From the NCBI GenBank assembly GCA_023374045.1, contig CM041779.1, forward strand, positions 144,709,485 to 144,773,484: a stretch of 64,000 nt of DNA, given 5' to 3'. Within the stretch, counting starts at the first letter, position 1. Every line of letters starts with the position of its first letter. Source of the stretch: Limonium bicolor. Lineage: Eukaryota; Streptophyta; Magnoliopsida; Caryophyllales; Plumbaginaceae. The translations under genes were made by a program, and so were the position numbers. The notes below the pieces were generated by a model, which saw only the letters and a program-made list of their open reading frames with translations, was not told where the DNA came from and ran no database searches. Positions 49,558 to 59,366 of the stretch are shown in pieces.

Positions 49558-51104
49558 ATGAATAGCAAAGCTTATCGTGTCTTTAACAAACGCACTTTAA
49601 TAGTCGAAGAGTCAGCAAACATCAAGTTTGACGAGAACAACTTTAGTGGAAGGGTTAGTCAAGAAAAATTGGATAATCTTTTTCAGCCAAAGGATAGAGA
49701 AACAACCATTGATGAAGTCTCGAGGGCTGAATCAGAAGAAGAATTGGCGCCAACTGAAAATTCACCATCCTTAGCTCAGAACTCAGTGTCGCCACCACCA
49801 GAGCCAACAGATTCAGTTCCAGCTGTGACTCAGGAAGCAGTAGTCACACATCATCTGACTGCTAGGAATGCTCCAGGCATAGAAATCAACAACATTCTAT
49901 CAGATTTGAACTTAGGAGTTCAAACCCGGTCAAATGCACAAAATTTTTATGCTTTTTACGGTTTTGTTTCTACAGTGGAACCAAAGACTGTGAAAGAGGC
50001 ATTAGAGCATGAGAGTTGGATAAATGCTATGCATGAGGAATTGAATGAATTTGTACGGAATGATGTGTGGGAACTTGTTGAAAAACCCGAGAATGTCATT
50101 GGAACGAAGTGGGTTTACCGAAATAAACTTGATTCAAATGGTCAAATCTCCAGAAATAAAGCACGTCTAGTTGCAAAAGGGTATAATCAACAGGAGGGTT
50201 TGGATTTTGATGAAACCTATGCTCCAGTAGCACGACTTGAAGCCATTCGTCTCCTCATTGCCTTTGCAACCTTGCATAGGTTCACACTTTACCAAATGGA
50301 TGTCAAGTGTGCTTTCTTGAATGGATACCTCAAGGAAGAAGTATATGTCTCTCAACCACCAAGCTTTGAGGACACAACTTATCCAAATCATGTTTATCGC
50401 TTGAAGAAAGAAACTATATGGTCTTAAGCAAGCACCAAGGGCATGGTATGAGAGGTTGACATCCTTTCTCATTAATAACACTTTGTCCGGGGCATGTTGA
50501 TCGCACACTGTTTATCAAATAAAGTAGGATGGACAAACTTCTAGTACAAATATATGTTGATGATATTGTTTTCGGATCCACCAGTCCACATTGACAACGG
50601 AGTTCGAGTCAATGATGACAAAAGAATTCCAAATGAGCAACATGGGTGAGCGGACATTTTTCCTTGGGTTGCAAATCAGGCAAACAGCTAATGGTACTTT
50701 ATTAGTCAAACCAAATATACATTGGAACTCTTGTCTAAATACAAGTTCAATGATTGCAAATCGATGTCTACCCGATGTCTACTACTCTCAGATTAGGACT
50801 GGAGCCAACTGTAGAGGCAACAGATCCAACTGTCTATAGGGGGATGATTGGGTCTCTTCTCTATCTCACTGCAAGTCGACCCGACATCATGCAAAGTGTT
50901 TGTTTTTGCGCTCGCTTCCAAGCTAATCCAAAGTTACCACATGTAAAGGCCGTCAAACGAATTTTTGTTATCTCCAAGGAACACCATCACTTGGTCTCCT
51001 ATACACGGCAAGAGATTCCAATGCTCACAGTTAAACAACACAAATTTGGCCTCTTTCATCTGGCAATTAAGTCTTATAGGATGCTTTATCATCTAACTTC
51101 CTAA
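49558..51104 (+). pseudogene. Copia reverse transcriptase and RNase H remnant
   Basis: The frame 49558-50427 begins with an acidic linker, then RT motifs: [76 protein letters not shown] and [20 protein letters not shown]. After a frameshift near 50405 the [12 protein letters not shown] segment and the catalytic YVDD (50553-50564) lie in other frames. MIGSLLYLTASRPDIMQSVC at about 50842 marks the connection to RNase H, which then decays. No intact RNase H active site was found. Confidence 0.9.
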
Positions 51105-51654
51105 GGGTAACTACTCTGGGCAAAATGACCCAACGTCGTTACATAGATGGAGAGTAAAAGTCATGGTGTTGCTTAATAACAATTATAGTCGTTCTATGTT
51201 CAACATATGTCATGTGAATATCCTCATAATATGAAAATAGACTGTGAGTATGAATCTGTGGCGATGAAAGGTACAATGGAATACGATTTTACTTCTCGCC
51301 CCTTGTCGATTCAAAGGAAAGTTGAAAAGTGGAATGGAATCAAGTCTAGAATCCAAACGTGCTACTTGTTGTTACTTCTATCCAGTTGAAAATGAAAGGA
51401 GAACGGAAAAACCCAATTTACTCAGAAATATTGCCTGATCTTCTTGGAAACAAACAGTGATTTACTTACTATATTTTTTTACAACCTTCTTCTCAAACAC
51501 ACAAACTTTTCGACTTCTCCTTATTTTCCTACTCTCTCCTCGTCAACATTCTCTCACTTGGTCAAGATTCGACATCTCTTTTCTCTGAAACGATCTTCTT
51601 CCCATTATCGTCTTCCGTTCTTGAGCCACCACTAAACTCTTACACAAATCACCC

Positions 51655-52945
51655 ATGGATTCCTTTGACCAGCTTGTATATGAAAATACTCAACCTCTTG
51701 CTTCTGAAAAGCCGACTGACCATAGCCAAACTCCGCCATTTCCTGATTCGACATCAAAACCCTCACCTGAAGTTAAATCCCCAACTCCTAAAGATGCTAT
51801 TGTGGTAAGCGATGATGAATCTTCTGCAACCCCAACTGAAGCTGATATACCATCTCCACCGCCAACTAGTACACGCCGTCGGTTACCTGCCAGGAAGCCA
51901 ACCATGGGTGTCGAAGATGCTTCATCGACTATCCCAAAGCGCAAGAACGACAATTCTCCAGCTAAGCAACCGCGATCATCGAAAAGGTTGAAATTTGTGG
52001 CAAAACCCCACTCGAAACTAAAAGCGAAGGAGTTTCATCTTGAAAGATTGCACAATCCAGGTCGTTCCTTTCCTCAAAACCTATATCCAGTCGCGCTATG
52101 CTTGAATCAGACATTATCCCTGGCAAATTGATAGATTGTGACTAGCTAGGAAAGAACTCACTGGAATCTTTAGGAGAGATTTTAAAGTTTCAAGGTTGGG
52201 AAAAACTATTCAATTCTGAAACCATATACTACCCAAAACTCTTGTTTTCGTTTGTCCTAAATTTGGAGTTTGTCTCTCCGTATGAATTTAAAACTGAAGT
52301 GGCTGGTATCAAGATGATAATTTCCCCGCCTGGCTTGCAATGATTCTTGAAGTATTTCTAGACGGTTTAGCTGAGTTCAATACTCAGAAGGTGGATGTGG
52401 CATCCCACACTGAAGTAGTACAACACTTCGGTCTATCTCGTGCGAGTTCAAGACTGAAACACTATCCACAGAGGGATTTAGGTGTTTTACCACGATTATT
52501 GCATCTCATTGCTTATCAGAGTATTCTTCCACGTACCGATATGCGCGACAAGGTCACTCATGTCGATCTAGAGATAATGTGGTGTCTAGATAAAAGAATT
52601 CATCTATCACTACCTAGGATCATTATCTCTCATTTGCGAACAATTGTCAATAGTTCAAAGCCATCAATTCCTTACCCTTTCTGGATGACAAAGGTCCTTC
52701 GACATTTTCAGCTTGCTCTGGAAGATGTGTATTCCATCTCTGCTCAACCAACCAACTACCTGGCTGTTTCTACTCTATCCAAGATGGGACTGGAACTCAC
52801 AGAGTTGGGCTGGAAGTTCAAACAGACTGTGCAACATGAGGCCAAGACTGACCATGTCACTGCACCAAATTACCTTCTTATTCAGTCAGTACTGGACTCT
52901 ATGGCAGCAATGGAGAAGCGATTGATGGACAGGATCAACCTTTAG
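51655..52945 (+). pseudogene. Extra ORF between pol and the 3' LTR (plant transposon protein domain, env-position)
   Basis: Three stretches belong together. 51655-52131 starts MDSFDQLVYENTQ, is rich in Pro, Ser and Thr with a KPTMGVED segment, and carries basic clusters (KRLKF). 52160-52340 in another frame reads LKFQGWEKLF then YYPKLLFSFVLNLEFVS. 52340-52945 reads FGLSRASS, LPRLLHLIAYQSILPRTD, KVTHVDLEIMWCLDKRIHLS and LPRIIISHLRT. The middle and last parts match the plant transposon protein domain seen in SIRE-like and related elements at the place where retroviruses have env. No signal peptide or membrane segment is visible, so an envelope role is not supported. Frameshifts and stops separate the parts. 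Confidence 0.7.
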
Positions 52946-53559
52946 AAGAGAAGTTGGATTTTTGATGACTGCAACGAACTCATCCTCTGAACCATCAGAA
53001 AAATTTTGGTGTCTTTCGGATTGCATCCCACCCTTCCCCTAGTTCACACTGAATATTCTTCTTTTGATGCTAGTCTTTACACACTATGTTCTATCATCTT
53101 TTTGATGTGGCAAAAGGGGGAAAGTTGGAAGTCTTAGACATTTATTCCTTTTGGTAACTGTTTGATTTGCTTAGATATAACTGCTCCACGACTTTATGCT
53201 TTCTGATCTGAAGTGTTTACATTGAGATTTCTGGATATTTCTTTTAATTGGGACTTTCATAATATTGCTCTGAAACTTGCGATTTTCTTGTTTCTATTCT
53301 GCATTCATGAACTGGTATAATGTTACTATCTGTGGTATTATACTTGTATTACTTAATGCTTGAAAGATGTTAAGTCCTAGACAGAGTACAGGAAATTGCC
53401 ACGGATGAATGAGATTCAGGGGGAACAGTCGATATGTGATCGTATTGTCTACTTGTAATACCAAGGCAAAGACTCAGGGGGAACCATCTATATATTCTCG
53501 AAGGACATTCGTTCAACTCAAGACTTCAACAGTTTTCCGCATCAAAAAGGGGGAAACTG
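52946..53559 (+). other. Copia 3' untranslated spacer with repeated G-tracts
   Basis: There is no coding sequence. Polypurine-like tracts occur several times: AAAAGGGGGAAAG near 53113, TTCAGGGGGAAC near 53415, CTCAGGGGGAACC near 53475, and AAAAAGGGGGAAAC at 53544-53557 directly before the 3' LTR. The last is the functional position; the others are typical of SIRE-like elements. Confidence 0.7.
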
Positions 53560-54116
53560 TTGATGCTATTTTGATCGGCAAACTCAGTTTAGAGCTGAAG
53601 CCCGTTTTAAGACTAGCCTAAAGCGAAGTCCGTCAATCTTGAACTGACAAGCAGAGAATAAGTAAAATATCCAACAAGATTTTATCTAGTTGTTAAAGAT
53701 AAAATCTTATATGATAGATTCACTCGATCTTTGTATTTATATAAGCAGAAGAAAGTCTAGGTTAAAGGTGTGCTTTTGAGGGAGAAAAATAGGAAAGGGA
53801 AATACGACTGAGAGAATTCTAGGGTGTGAACGGGAGATCTGTTGTAAGCGTGAGTTTATCTATGTTGTGAACATCCTAAGTAGTTCACGGGAAATACAGG
53901 GCTGAGAATAATCTTGTGAGTTGAGAGTTTCTTGTTCTCTCAACGAGTTTAGAGTTTAGAGTATTCGTGTGATTGTAGTGGGTGTAAATTCACTACGTGC
54001 ATATCTTGTATCAAGTGTGATACGTGACATTCAATAACAGATTTAGTTATTTCGTTTATCACCCTTGTTACTTGTCTATATTTATCGGTTCAATACTCAC
54101 ACACAGTAGGATTTTA
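53560..54116 (+). repeat. 3' LTR of the copia element
   Basis: It starts TTGATGCTATTTTGATCGGC and matches the 5' LTR with a small number of substitutions and short indels. The end has AGGATTTTA where the 5' LTR has AGGATTCTTCA. TSD TCCTC follows. Confidence 0.87.
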
Positions 54117-55170
54117 TCCTCGTATGAGAGACTTTGATCTAACTTCACCACCTCTGGTTGTAGAATATGAGAAGGATATGGGATGGGGGTATTACAATCC
54201 CCACGGCCTCCACCATCCCCACGACGACGCGTAACATCCCTATGCTTACGATGCACACCCTCCCCTCTAGGCTTGAGTTCTCTTGAGTGTCGTCGTGCTA
54301 TATACCACTCTGTGCCAGCTCGAGCCTGGCTCGAGTTTGTAGGCCGGCTAGGCGAGGCCGGGGTGCTGCTAACATGAAGTTTGGTGAAGTCGAAGCACTC
54401 CTCCATCACGTCAGCCATCCAGGGGTCGATACCGTCAGGCCAGCTCTGGTTGTTCTCCGATGCCAGGCTCAGTATCCTTGGAGTAACCTCATCCCAATAC
54501 TGCAATATTTTAGCAATTGCAAGTTAGTAATAAAATCTATCAAAATATAACTAACAACTCAAAGTCAATTTAATCAATAAATAAATAAATATACCTCCAG
54601 GTGATCCTCCTACCACGCACAGAGGCCATCACCCGGACCTACGGGACGCACCTGAGGGTGGGAACAAGCCTAGAACCAATGGATGTACTCCCGGTTCACC
54701 TCCCAAGGCACGCGTGCACGGATCTCAAAAAACCGCCACCTGGTGGGTCCGATCATGTTGTTCCACACGAACGTTCCTTACTCATAGCTAGCAGTGTAGT
54801 TCCGGCTATGCCGGTGGCGGTAGCAACTGAGGGGTCTAATCGGCTCGGGAGGGGTCTATACAAGTGCAAACTGTCTAAGACATTGGCCTGGCATGTAGGG
54901 ATGGACAATGTCCAAGTACTGGAGGGTGTCGTATCATCGTGATAGCCCCTCGGATACGGTAGTACCGGAGACGCCAAACGGCAACCACTCAATCTATGTT
55001 GTTTGAAAGAGGAAAAAACAATTAAATTTTAAGTTCTCTTTAACAAATATGGCACAACACAACTTTGTACGACTGCAACAACTGAATAAGTCGTACCTCA
55101 GTGGAAGACTTCATGTCCAGTCGCCCTCTGACGTAACACAGCCTCTCATCGTCCATCATTCCTCTGCAGA

Positions 55171-55764
55171 TAGAGTTGCCCATGGTAGGTTAACCGTCTT
55201 ATTCGGTTAACCGCTTTCGGTTAACCGGGTCTTCGGTTTTCTAAAATTCAATTCCATTACCATTCCATTTAAATTGGTTAACCGGATTCGGTTAACCGTT
55301 TAATTCGGTTTCTAAAATCCAATTCCATTACCATTCCGTTTAGACCGGTTAACCTTTAGTTCGGTTCGGTTTTTTCGGTTAACCTTGTAGCCGTATAACT
55401 TTTTTATTGATGTGACCCATACTATTAATATTATGGTACAACATTGATCATTCACTTAAATAATGAGTGACAAAGCAAACACATGTAACAAAAAAATATA
55501 AATATATTTTATATATCTTCAATATCTAACATTAATTATTATATAAGGTAAACATTAATATTTGAAGTTTTTCATTATTTATATAATCGGTTAACCGTGG
55601 TTAACCGTTATAAAAAATTCAATACCGTTACCGAAACCGAAACCGTCAATTTACACGGTTCGGTTAACCATACCGCAAGAACCGGTACGGTTAACCTAAA
55701 AGCAGGTACGGTTCACTTCGGTTTCGGTCGGATACCGCGGTATCGGATATTTTGGGCAGCCCTA
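55171..55764. mobile_element. hAT-like MITE rich in GGTTAACCG, inside the PMD gene
   Basis: The ends read TAGAGTTGCCCA and, inverted, TAGGGCTGCCCA. This is the hAT style of terminal repeat. The interior has many copies of CGGTTAACCG and TTCGGTT near the left end and ACCGAAACCG and CGGTTAACC near the right end, with an AT-rich centre. It interrupts PMD coding sequence between DGEVAS and GMMDDERLCYVRG. An 8-bp TSD is not clear; only a shared ATCT/AGAT at the borders is seen. Confidence 0.55.
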
Positions 55765-57231
55765 GATGAGGCCACTTCACCGTCGCGGGGAGAGATGTCA
55801 TCCCAATCCTCAAGCTGCTGCGGCCTGAACATGGGGAAGTACTCGTATATCATCCTCTAGTAATCATATGTAACCATTAAATGACACCCTATAAATACTT
55901 TAATTAAGAGCTCCACTGTCGTTTTAAAGTTCTGACCTGAAACAACGATAGACAACCAGCGAGCCGACGTGTCTATGCCCGAGAGAAGCGATCCCAAGTT
56001 GGTGGTAGATGTAAGCTAGCATGGCCGCTCCCCATGTATAAGTCCACGTAGGTAGGGACACAGAGGGGCCAGAAGAAGTAGGGCATGACACGATCGTTGC
56101 CCTTGCGATCAAGATCATGTTACCCACCAAGTACCACAGGTAGGCCTTCATCTCCTGGTCAGCATCACAATACTCATCCCCTATGTGTCACTAAGCGGTC
56201 TGCAGGGTACCTAGTTCTTGTCCAAGAACTTACACTCCAGTAAGTCCTTCGACCTCACCCCGAACAGCTGTGTCAGGTGAGGGATAAGGACGTGCGCGGT
56301 GGGGCACAATCGATGGGGTGGACGCCGACCGCCTTCGGTAGGTACGAAATCGCAAGGCGGTGATGGGAATCTTTAGGATGTGGTAGACGTGGTCCGGCTG
56401 CCATCTCCCAAACGTAGAAAGGAAGCGCGAGGTCAAAGCTACCATGCGCTATCTCGGCTAGATGCCCAAGTCCACTCATGTCGACCGCTACTCGTGACTC
56501 CTGGTGCCTCAGCGTCGATGAAGTCTACAAGTCTAGCATCTTCATCTTAGACTTGAAGCTAAGGCATCCCTTATCCTGCTCAATATTTAAACAAATGTCA
56601 CAACTATAAGACATTTCATAATCGCTCTAAGGTTATCAAATAAATTACAAAATGGGAAATATACCACTCCCCGCCACACGTCGAGCGCGACGTGACCACC
56701 GAAGCTGGGGATCAAACTCGTAATCTAGGGACCTCCGGGCACAGGAGTCCCATCAAGTAACCAGTCCTCTGACGCTGACATCTGTGTCTCATGCTCCGTA
56801 GGGGGGCTACGTCGACCCTCACTCTCGGAGCTTGACTCCTCCTCATCAAGGTCCGCCCGCCGGTAAAAGGTACCAACCATCTCGCTCTGTGCGGGTGCGG
56901 GCCAAGAAGGGCTATTAGTGCGCACCACAAGCGTCAAGCTTTGACCACTAAGTCAGCAACCTGACTGCGGGAGTCCGCTTGGGGTGTCATCATCTACTAC
57001 TGCTTCCGCTCCACCCTCAGACGCCTTTGCTCTACCAGCTCTCGCATGTGATCCTCAGCTACACGCCTTCTAGCTGAGGTGTTGGCGTATTGTGTATGCC
57101 TCTTCGCTCTAGTTGTCGGGTCCACAGGGGGCGTAGAGGCAAGTGATAAGACCTCACCACGCTCAAATGAGATGATCCCCTTACCCCTACCCCAAACAAA
57201 ACGCCTAACAACGTCGTACCCTTACCCGCCA

Positions 57232-58000
57232 TCTGTTATTTCGGGTTCAACGTTAGTTAAACTAAGTTTAAAGTTAGTCAAGGACGGTCGAGGTTTGTCA
57301 CTACCGGTCAAATGAATATTTATATAGTTCAATGTCAATCACATTCAAATAATCGAGAACAAAACTAAATTGATTAAAACATGCAGAACAGGTCAAAAAA
57401 ACATGTCAATAGACCTCCAGATGATCTAAAACGGGTCAAACAGTAAAAAAAACAGTAGAAAAACACGTCCTACCATGGTCACTAGACGTCGGCCCCTGGT
57501 TCGTCTCATTGTTACCGCCAACAACCAGGAAAAGACATCAGCGCCTCCGCCCACCAGAATAGGTCGGCGCTCGCGCCCACCGCATCTTTTCCGCACCCGC
57601 GCCCGCCACTTCAAGTCTATGCCCGCGCTTGCTTCTTCTTGTCTGCACCCGCGCTCGCTGGTACCGGTCTGCATCGTCGCCTGTGAAGAGGGGTGGGCGT
57701 CGTCGCCCACTTGCATCGGCGCTCACCCTTTTTCACCGGCGTCAGCGTACGGTCTTGGTACTAGATTTTTTTTATTACTTTTGGTTCTATTCTAGGTCTA
57801 ATTCAACTACAAATACTGTAAGAACCTGATTCAGTAGATCTAGACAGAAACTTGAATTCACGCAGACGCAGGGGCTCCCGCTCTCGCTCCGGCTTCTAAA
57901 GAGATGTCTGAGAGAATTCTAGGGAGAGAAAGAATTTTGAGAATTTGAAATAAGATAAAGAGATACTGAAGGATAAAGGTGTATATGTAGACGATTTTGA
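57232..58000. other. Upstream side of the PMD gene, with a GC-rich block
   Basis: Bases 57480-57740 are GC-rich and repeat words such as CCCGCGCTCGC, CGCCCAC and GTCTGCACC. Overlapping open frames on both strands (up to about 106 codons) come from this composition and show no domain. The rest is AT-rich and holds no gene I recognise. The region lies between the PMD start and the right end of the Mutator-like element. Confidence 0.45.
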
Positions 58001-58056
58001 GGGAAGGACAATTTTGTAAAAAAAAAAACTAAATTCCAACCGCACGAGGTGAAAAC
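58001..58056 (-). repeat. Candidate right terminal inverted repeat of the Mutator-like element
   Basis: Inverted, it reads TTTTCACCTCGTGCGGTTGG, then AATTT, a T-rich run, then AAAATTGTCCTTCCC. It is weakly similar to the left end at 29316-29385. The poly-A run at 58020-58029 has probably changed length. Confidence 0.45.
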
Positions 58057-59366
58057 ACGACTAAAGATACGAGTTCACTAAAAAAAATCATAGGTGCACC
58101 TTATCTCCTTTCTTCACACCTCGTTTAATATACAAGGAAAGTTAACAGACTCGGGCAGGGATCCCATGCCAATGCGGGAATAAAACAAAAAGGAATTAAG
58201 AGCACAGACAACTGGAATTAAAAGCACAAGCATCTCACCAAGAACAAAACTAGGAGCAACATCATCCGAATGGGCGTAGGCAGAAATCCCTGACTAGGAG
58301 GCTAGACTAGCAATAGTTTCATTATGGTCACCCTTGCGACCAGGCAAAGAGAGACGATGCAGGTTTCTCAATTCGCGTTTAGAGTTACTGCAGAATAAGT
58401 ACACCCTGAGCATAGAGGTGCACCCAAAACCTGAACTCCAACTTGAACAGAGCAGCCAGCAAACCAAAAAAATATTGCAACTTCTCGTCTCCCCTGATTA
58501 ACTACCACCAAACTGAGATAAGTCAGGCAAACTTCCATCTTGCTCAGAACCATGTAGATGTGCTCAGGCCATCTCCAGAAAACAGGAAGCTTCGAAACCT
58601 CCATGGCAACCACCGTGATCTTGCGAGCTCACAACAGGGGGCAGGGAAACAGCCCCATAGAAGCTAGGGCTGCGTTCGGCACGTCATTTTGTGGTTGTTT
58701 TGGTCTGGCTGTTTTGTGGTTGTTTTATATATGACAGTATATTATTGGAGTAGAATGTAGAACCCACGTGGGACCACTCCCAAAACAGCCACGTTTATGA
58801 CTCCTCCGAACGCAGATCTCTCTGGTGTTGCCCCCTGGATTTCAAAATCTAAACACAACGAAAGGAAGGTAACACATGACACAAACGAAACTGCAGCCTT
58901 CCAGGAGCTTGGACTTATCATAACAAAGCGTGTATGGGGAATAAGCAGACCTAAAGTAGAGGATGGAGGTCGAGAAACGAGGGGATGCGAGGCAAATTTA
59001 TTGTCAGACAGTCTCGTAGAAACAGAATCCCTCAAAATAAGAACAATATTAAATTACATACAGAATACATTAATGATTCAATGCAGGGATGCGTTTAAAT
59101 GAAAGAATTATCCCTAGCTGTCGTATATGAAGTGTATATAACATTAAGAAGCATCATAATGGTATTCCTTTAAAGAACACACGGTAATGTCTTCATTATG
59201 CTAGTGTAAAACCACGGCAGAATGACTTTCATTAATCCAGGTGGGGGGTTTCAAAAAATGACTTCATACTCGCCAGTATATTTGAGGTTGAGCTGTAAGA
59301 CAGAGTATCACTACTTGGGACTCGTCTACAGTAGTGACACATCTTTGAGCAGTTCGCCTTTTTAGT
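58057..59366. other. 3' flank and probable 3' UTR of the CAC2 gene
   Basis: No further coding exon was recognised. The open frames at 58368-58613 (minus) and 58797-59102 (plus) show no domain. The part next to 59366 is presumably the CAC2 3' UTR; its end cannot be fixed. A small MITE-like repeat lies at 58669-58816. Confidence 0.5.
58669..58816. mobile_element. Small MITE (~148 bp)
   Basis: The left end GGGCTGCGTTCGGCACGTC faces an inverted right end reading AGATCTGCGTTCGGAGGAGTC. The shared core is CTGCGTTCGG. A TTTTGTGGTTGTTTTGG repeat and GGCTGTTTTG / CAAAACAGCC extend the inverted symmetry. The TSD and superfamily are not clear; hAT or PIF/Harbinger are both possible. Confidence 0.55.

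Larger units (their letters stand above)
46048..54116 (+). mobile_element. Ty1/copia element, SIRE-like, nearly complete but broken (8.07 kb)
   Basis: It is bounded by the TSD TCCTC (46043-46047 and 54117-54121), confirmed by the intact Ty3 reading frame across the empty site. The two LTRs are 46048-46605 and 53560-54116. The primer site is TGGTATCAGAGC at 46608 and the polypurine tract AAAAAGGGGG at about 53544-53553. In between, in order: gag, protease, integrase, reverse transcriptase, an RNase H remnant and an extra ORF. Protease-integrase-RT order defines copia. The long spacer with an extra ORF and several CAGGGGGAA tracts before the LTR fits the SIRE/Maximus lineage (inference). Confidence 0.93.
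43487..54196 (-). mobile_element. Ty3/gypsy Tekay-like element, 5' side deleted, with a nested copia element
   Basis: The 3' LTR lies at 43487-45744, and the end of pol at 45900-46042 and 54122-54185. The right terminus reads TGTAATACCCC on the minus strand at 54196. The TSD is GTCCC (43482-43486) against ATCCC (54197-54201), one mismatch. The PMD reading frame continues correctly when the element and one TSD copy are removed. Only about 10-16 bases of the 5' LTR remain before pol sequence begins, so the rest of the 5' LTR, gag and most of pol were lost in a deletion. Confidence 0.82.
43440..57231 (-). pseudogene. Plant mobile domain (PMD, MAIN-like) gene, broken and split by a Ty3 element
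   Basis: Read on the minus strand, the proposed start is MAGKG at about 57231. A variable N-terminal part follows, then PMD segments: LGHLAEIAHGSFDLAL near 56475; an RWQPD segment near 56410; KAYLWYLVGNMILI near 56150; YTWGAAMLAYIYHQLGIASLG near 56040; MIYEYFPMFRPQQLEDWDD near 55850; HPYMPGQ near 54910; VNREYIHWF near 54700; and YWDEVTPRILSLA near 54500. AT-rich gaps near 56580-56665, 55861-55935, 55000-55095 and 54505-54598 look like introns. The C-terminus is RG-rich (RRRGDGGGRGD). It is cut by the Ty3 element and resumes in frame as GGYGRDAGGGYEF, with a stop at 43440-43442. A hAT-like MITE and several frame breaks add to the damage. PMD proteins occur both as host genes (MAIN, MAIL1) and in transposons; the setting here is the transposon one. 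Confidence 0.7.
29316..58056. mobile_element. Degenerate Mutator-like element carrying a transposase-OTU gene and a PMD gene
   Basis: Two broken genes of types known to travel in plant Mutator-like elements lie convergently inside: a FAR1-type transposase (plus, 29526-36912) and a plant mobile domain protein (minus, about 57231-43440). The outer ends are weakly similar when inverted. GGGTCACTACGCGCAGTCGG at 29316 aligns with TTTTCACCTCGTGCGGTTGG, the complement ending near 58054, and both continue to an AAATTGTCCTT/ATTTTGTCCTT motif. After removing two solo LTRs, a TRIM and a Ty3 element, about 10.5 kb remains. A clear 9-bp TSD was not found, so the outer borders are approximate. Confidence 0.6.

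Noticed and set aside
51655..52945. True envelope gene making the copia element a retrovirus-like particle
   Set aside because: No signal peptide, membrane anchor or cleavage motif is seen; the domain resembles a plant transposon protein instead.
57426..57829. GC-rich open frames up to about 106 codons
   Set aside because: Both strands are open in several phases owing to composition; the Arg-rich products match nothing recognisable.
58368..58613. Minus-strand 81-codon frame next to CAC2 as a further exon or gene
   Set aside because: It lies beyond the CAC2 stop exon, has no splice context that fits and no known motif; 3' flank is more likely.
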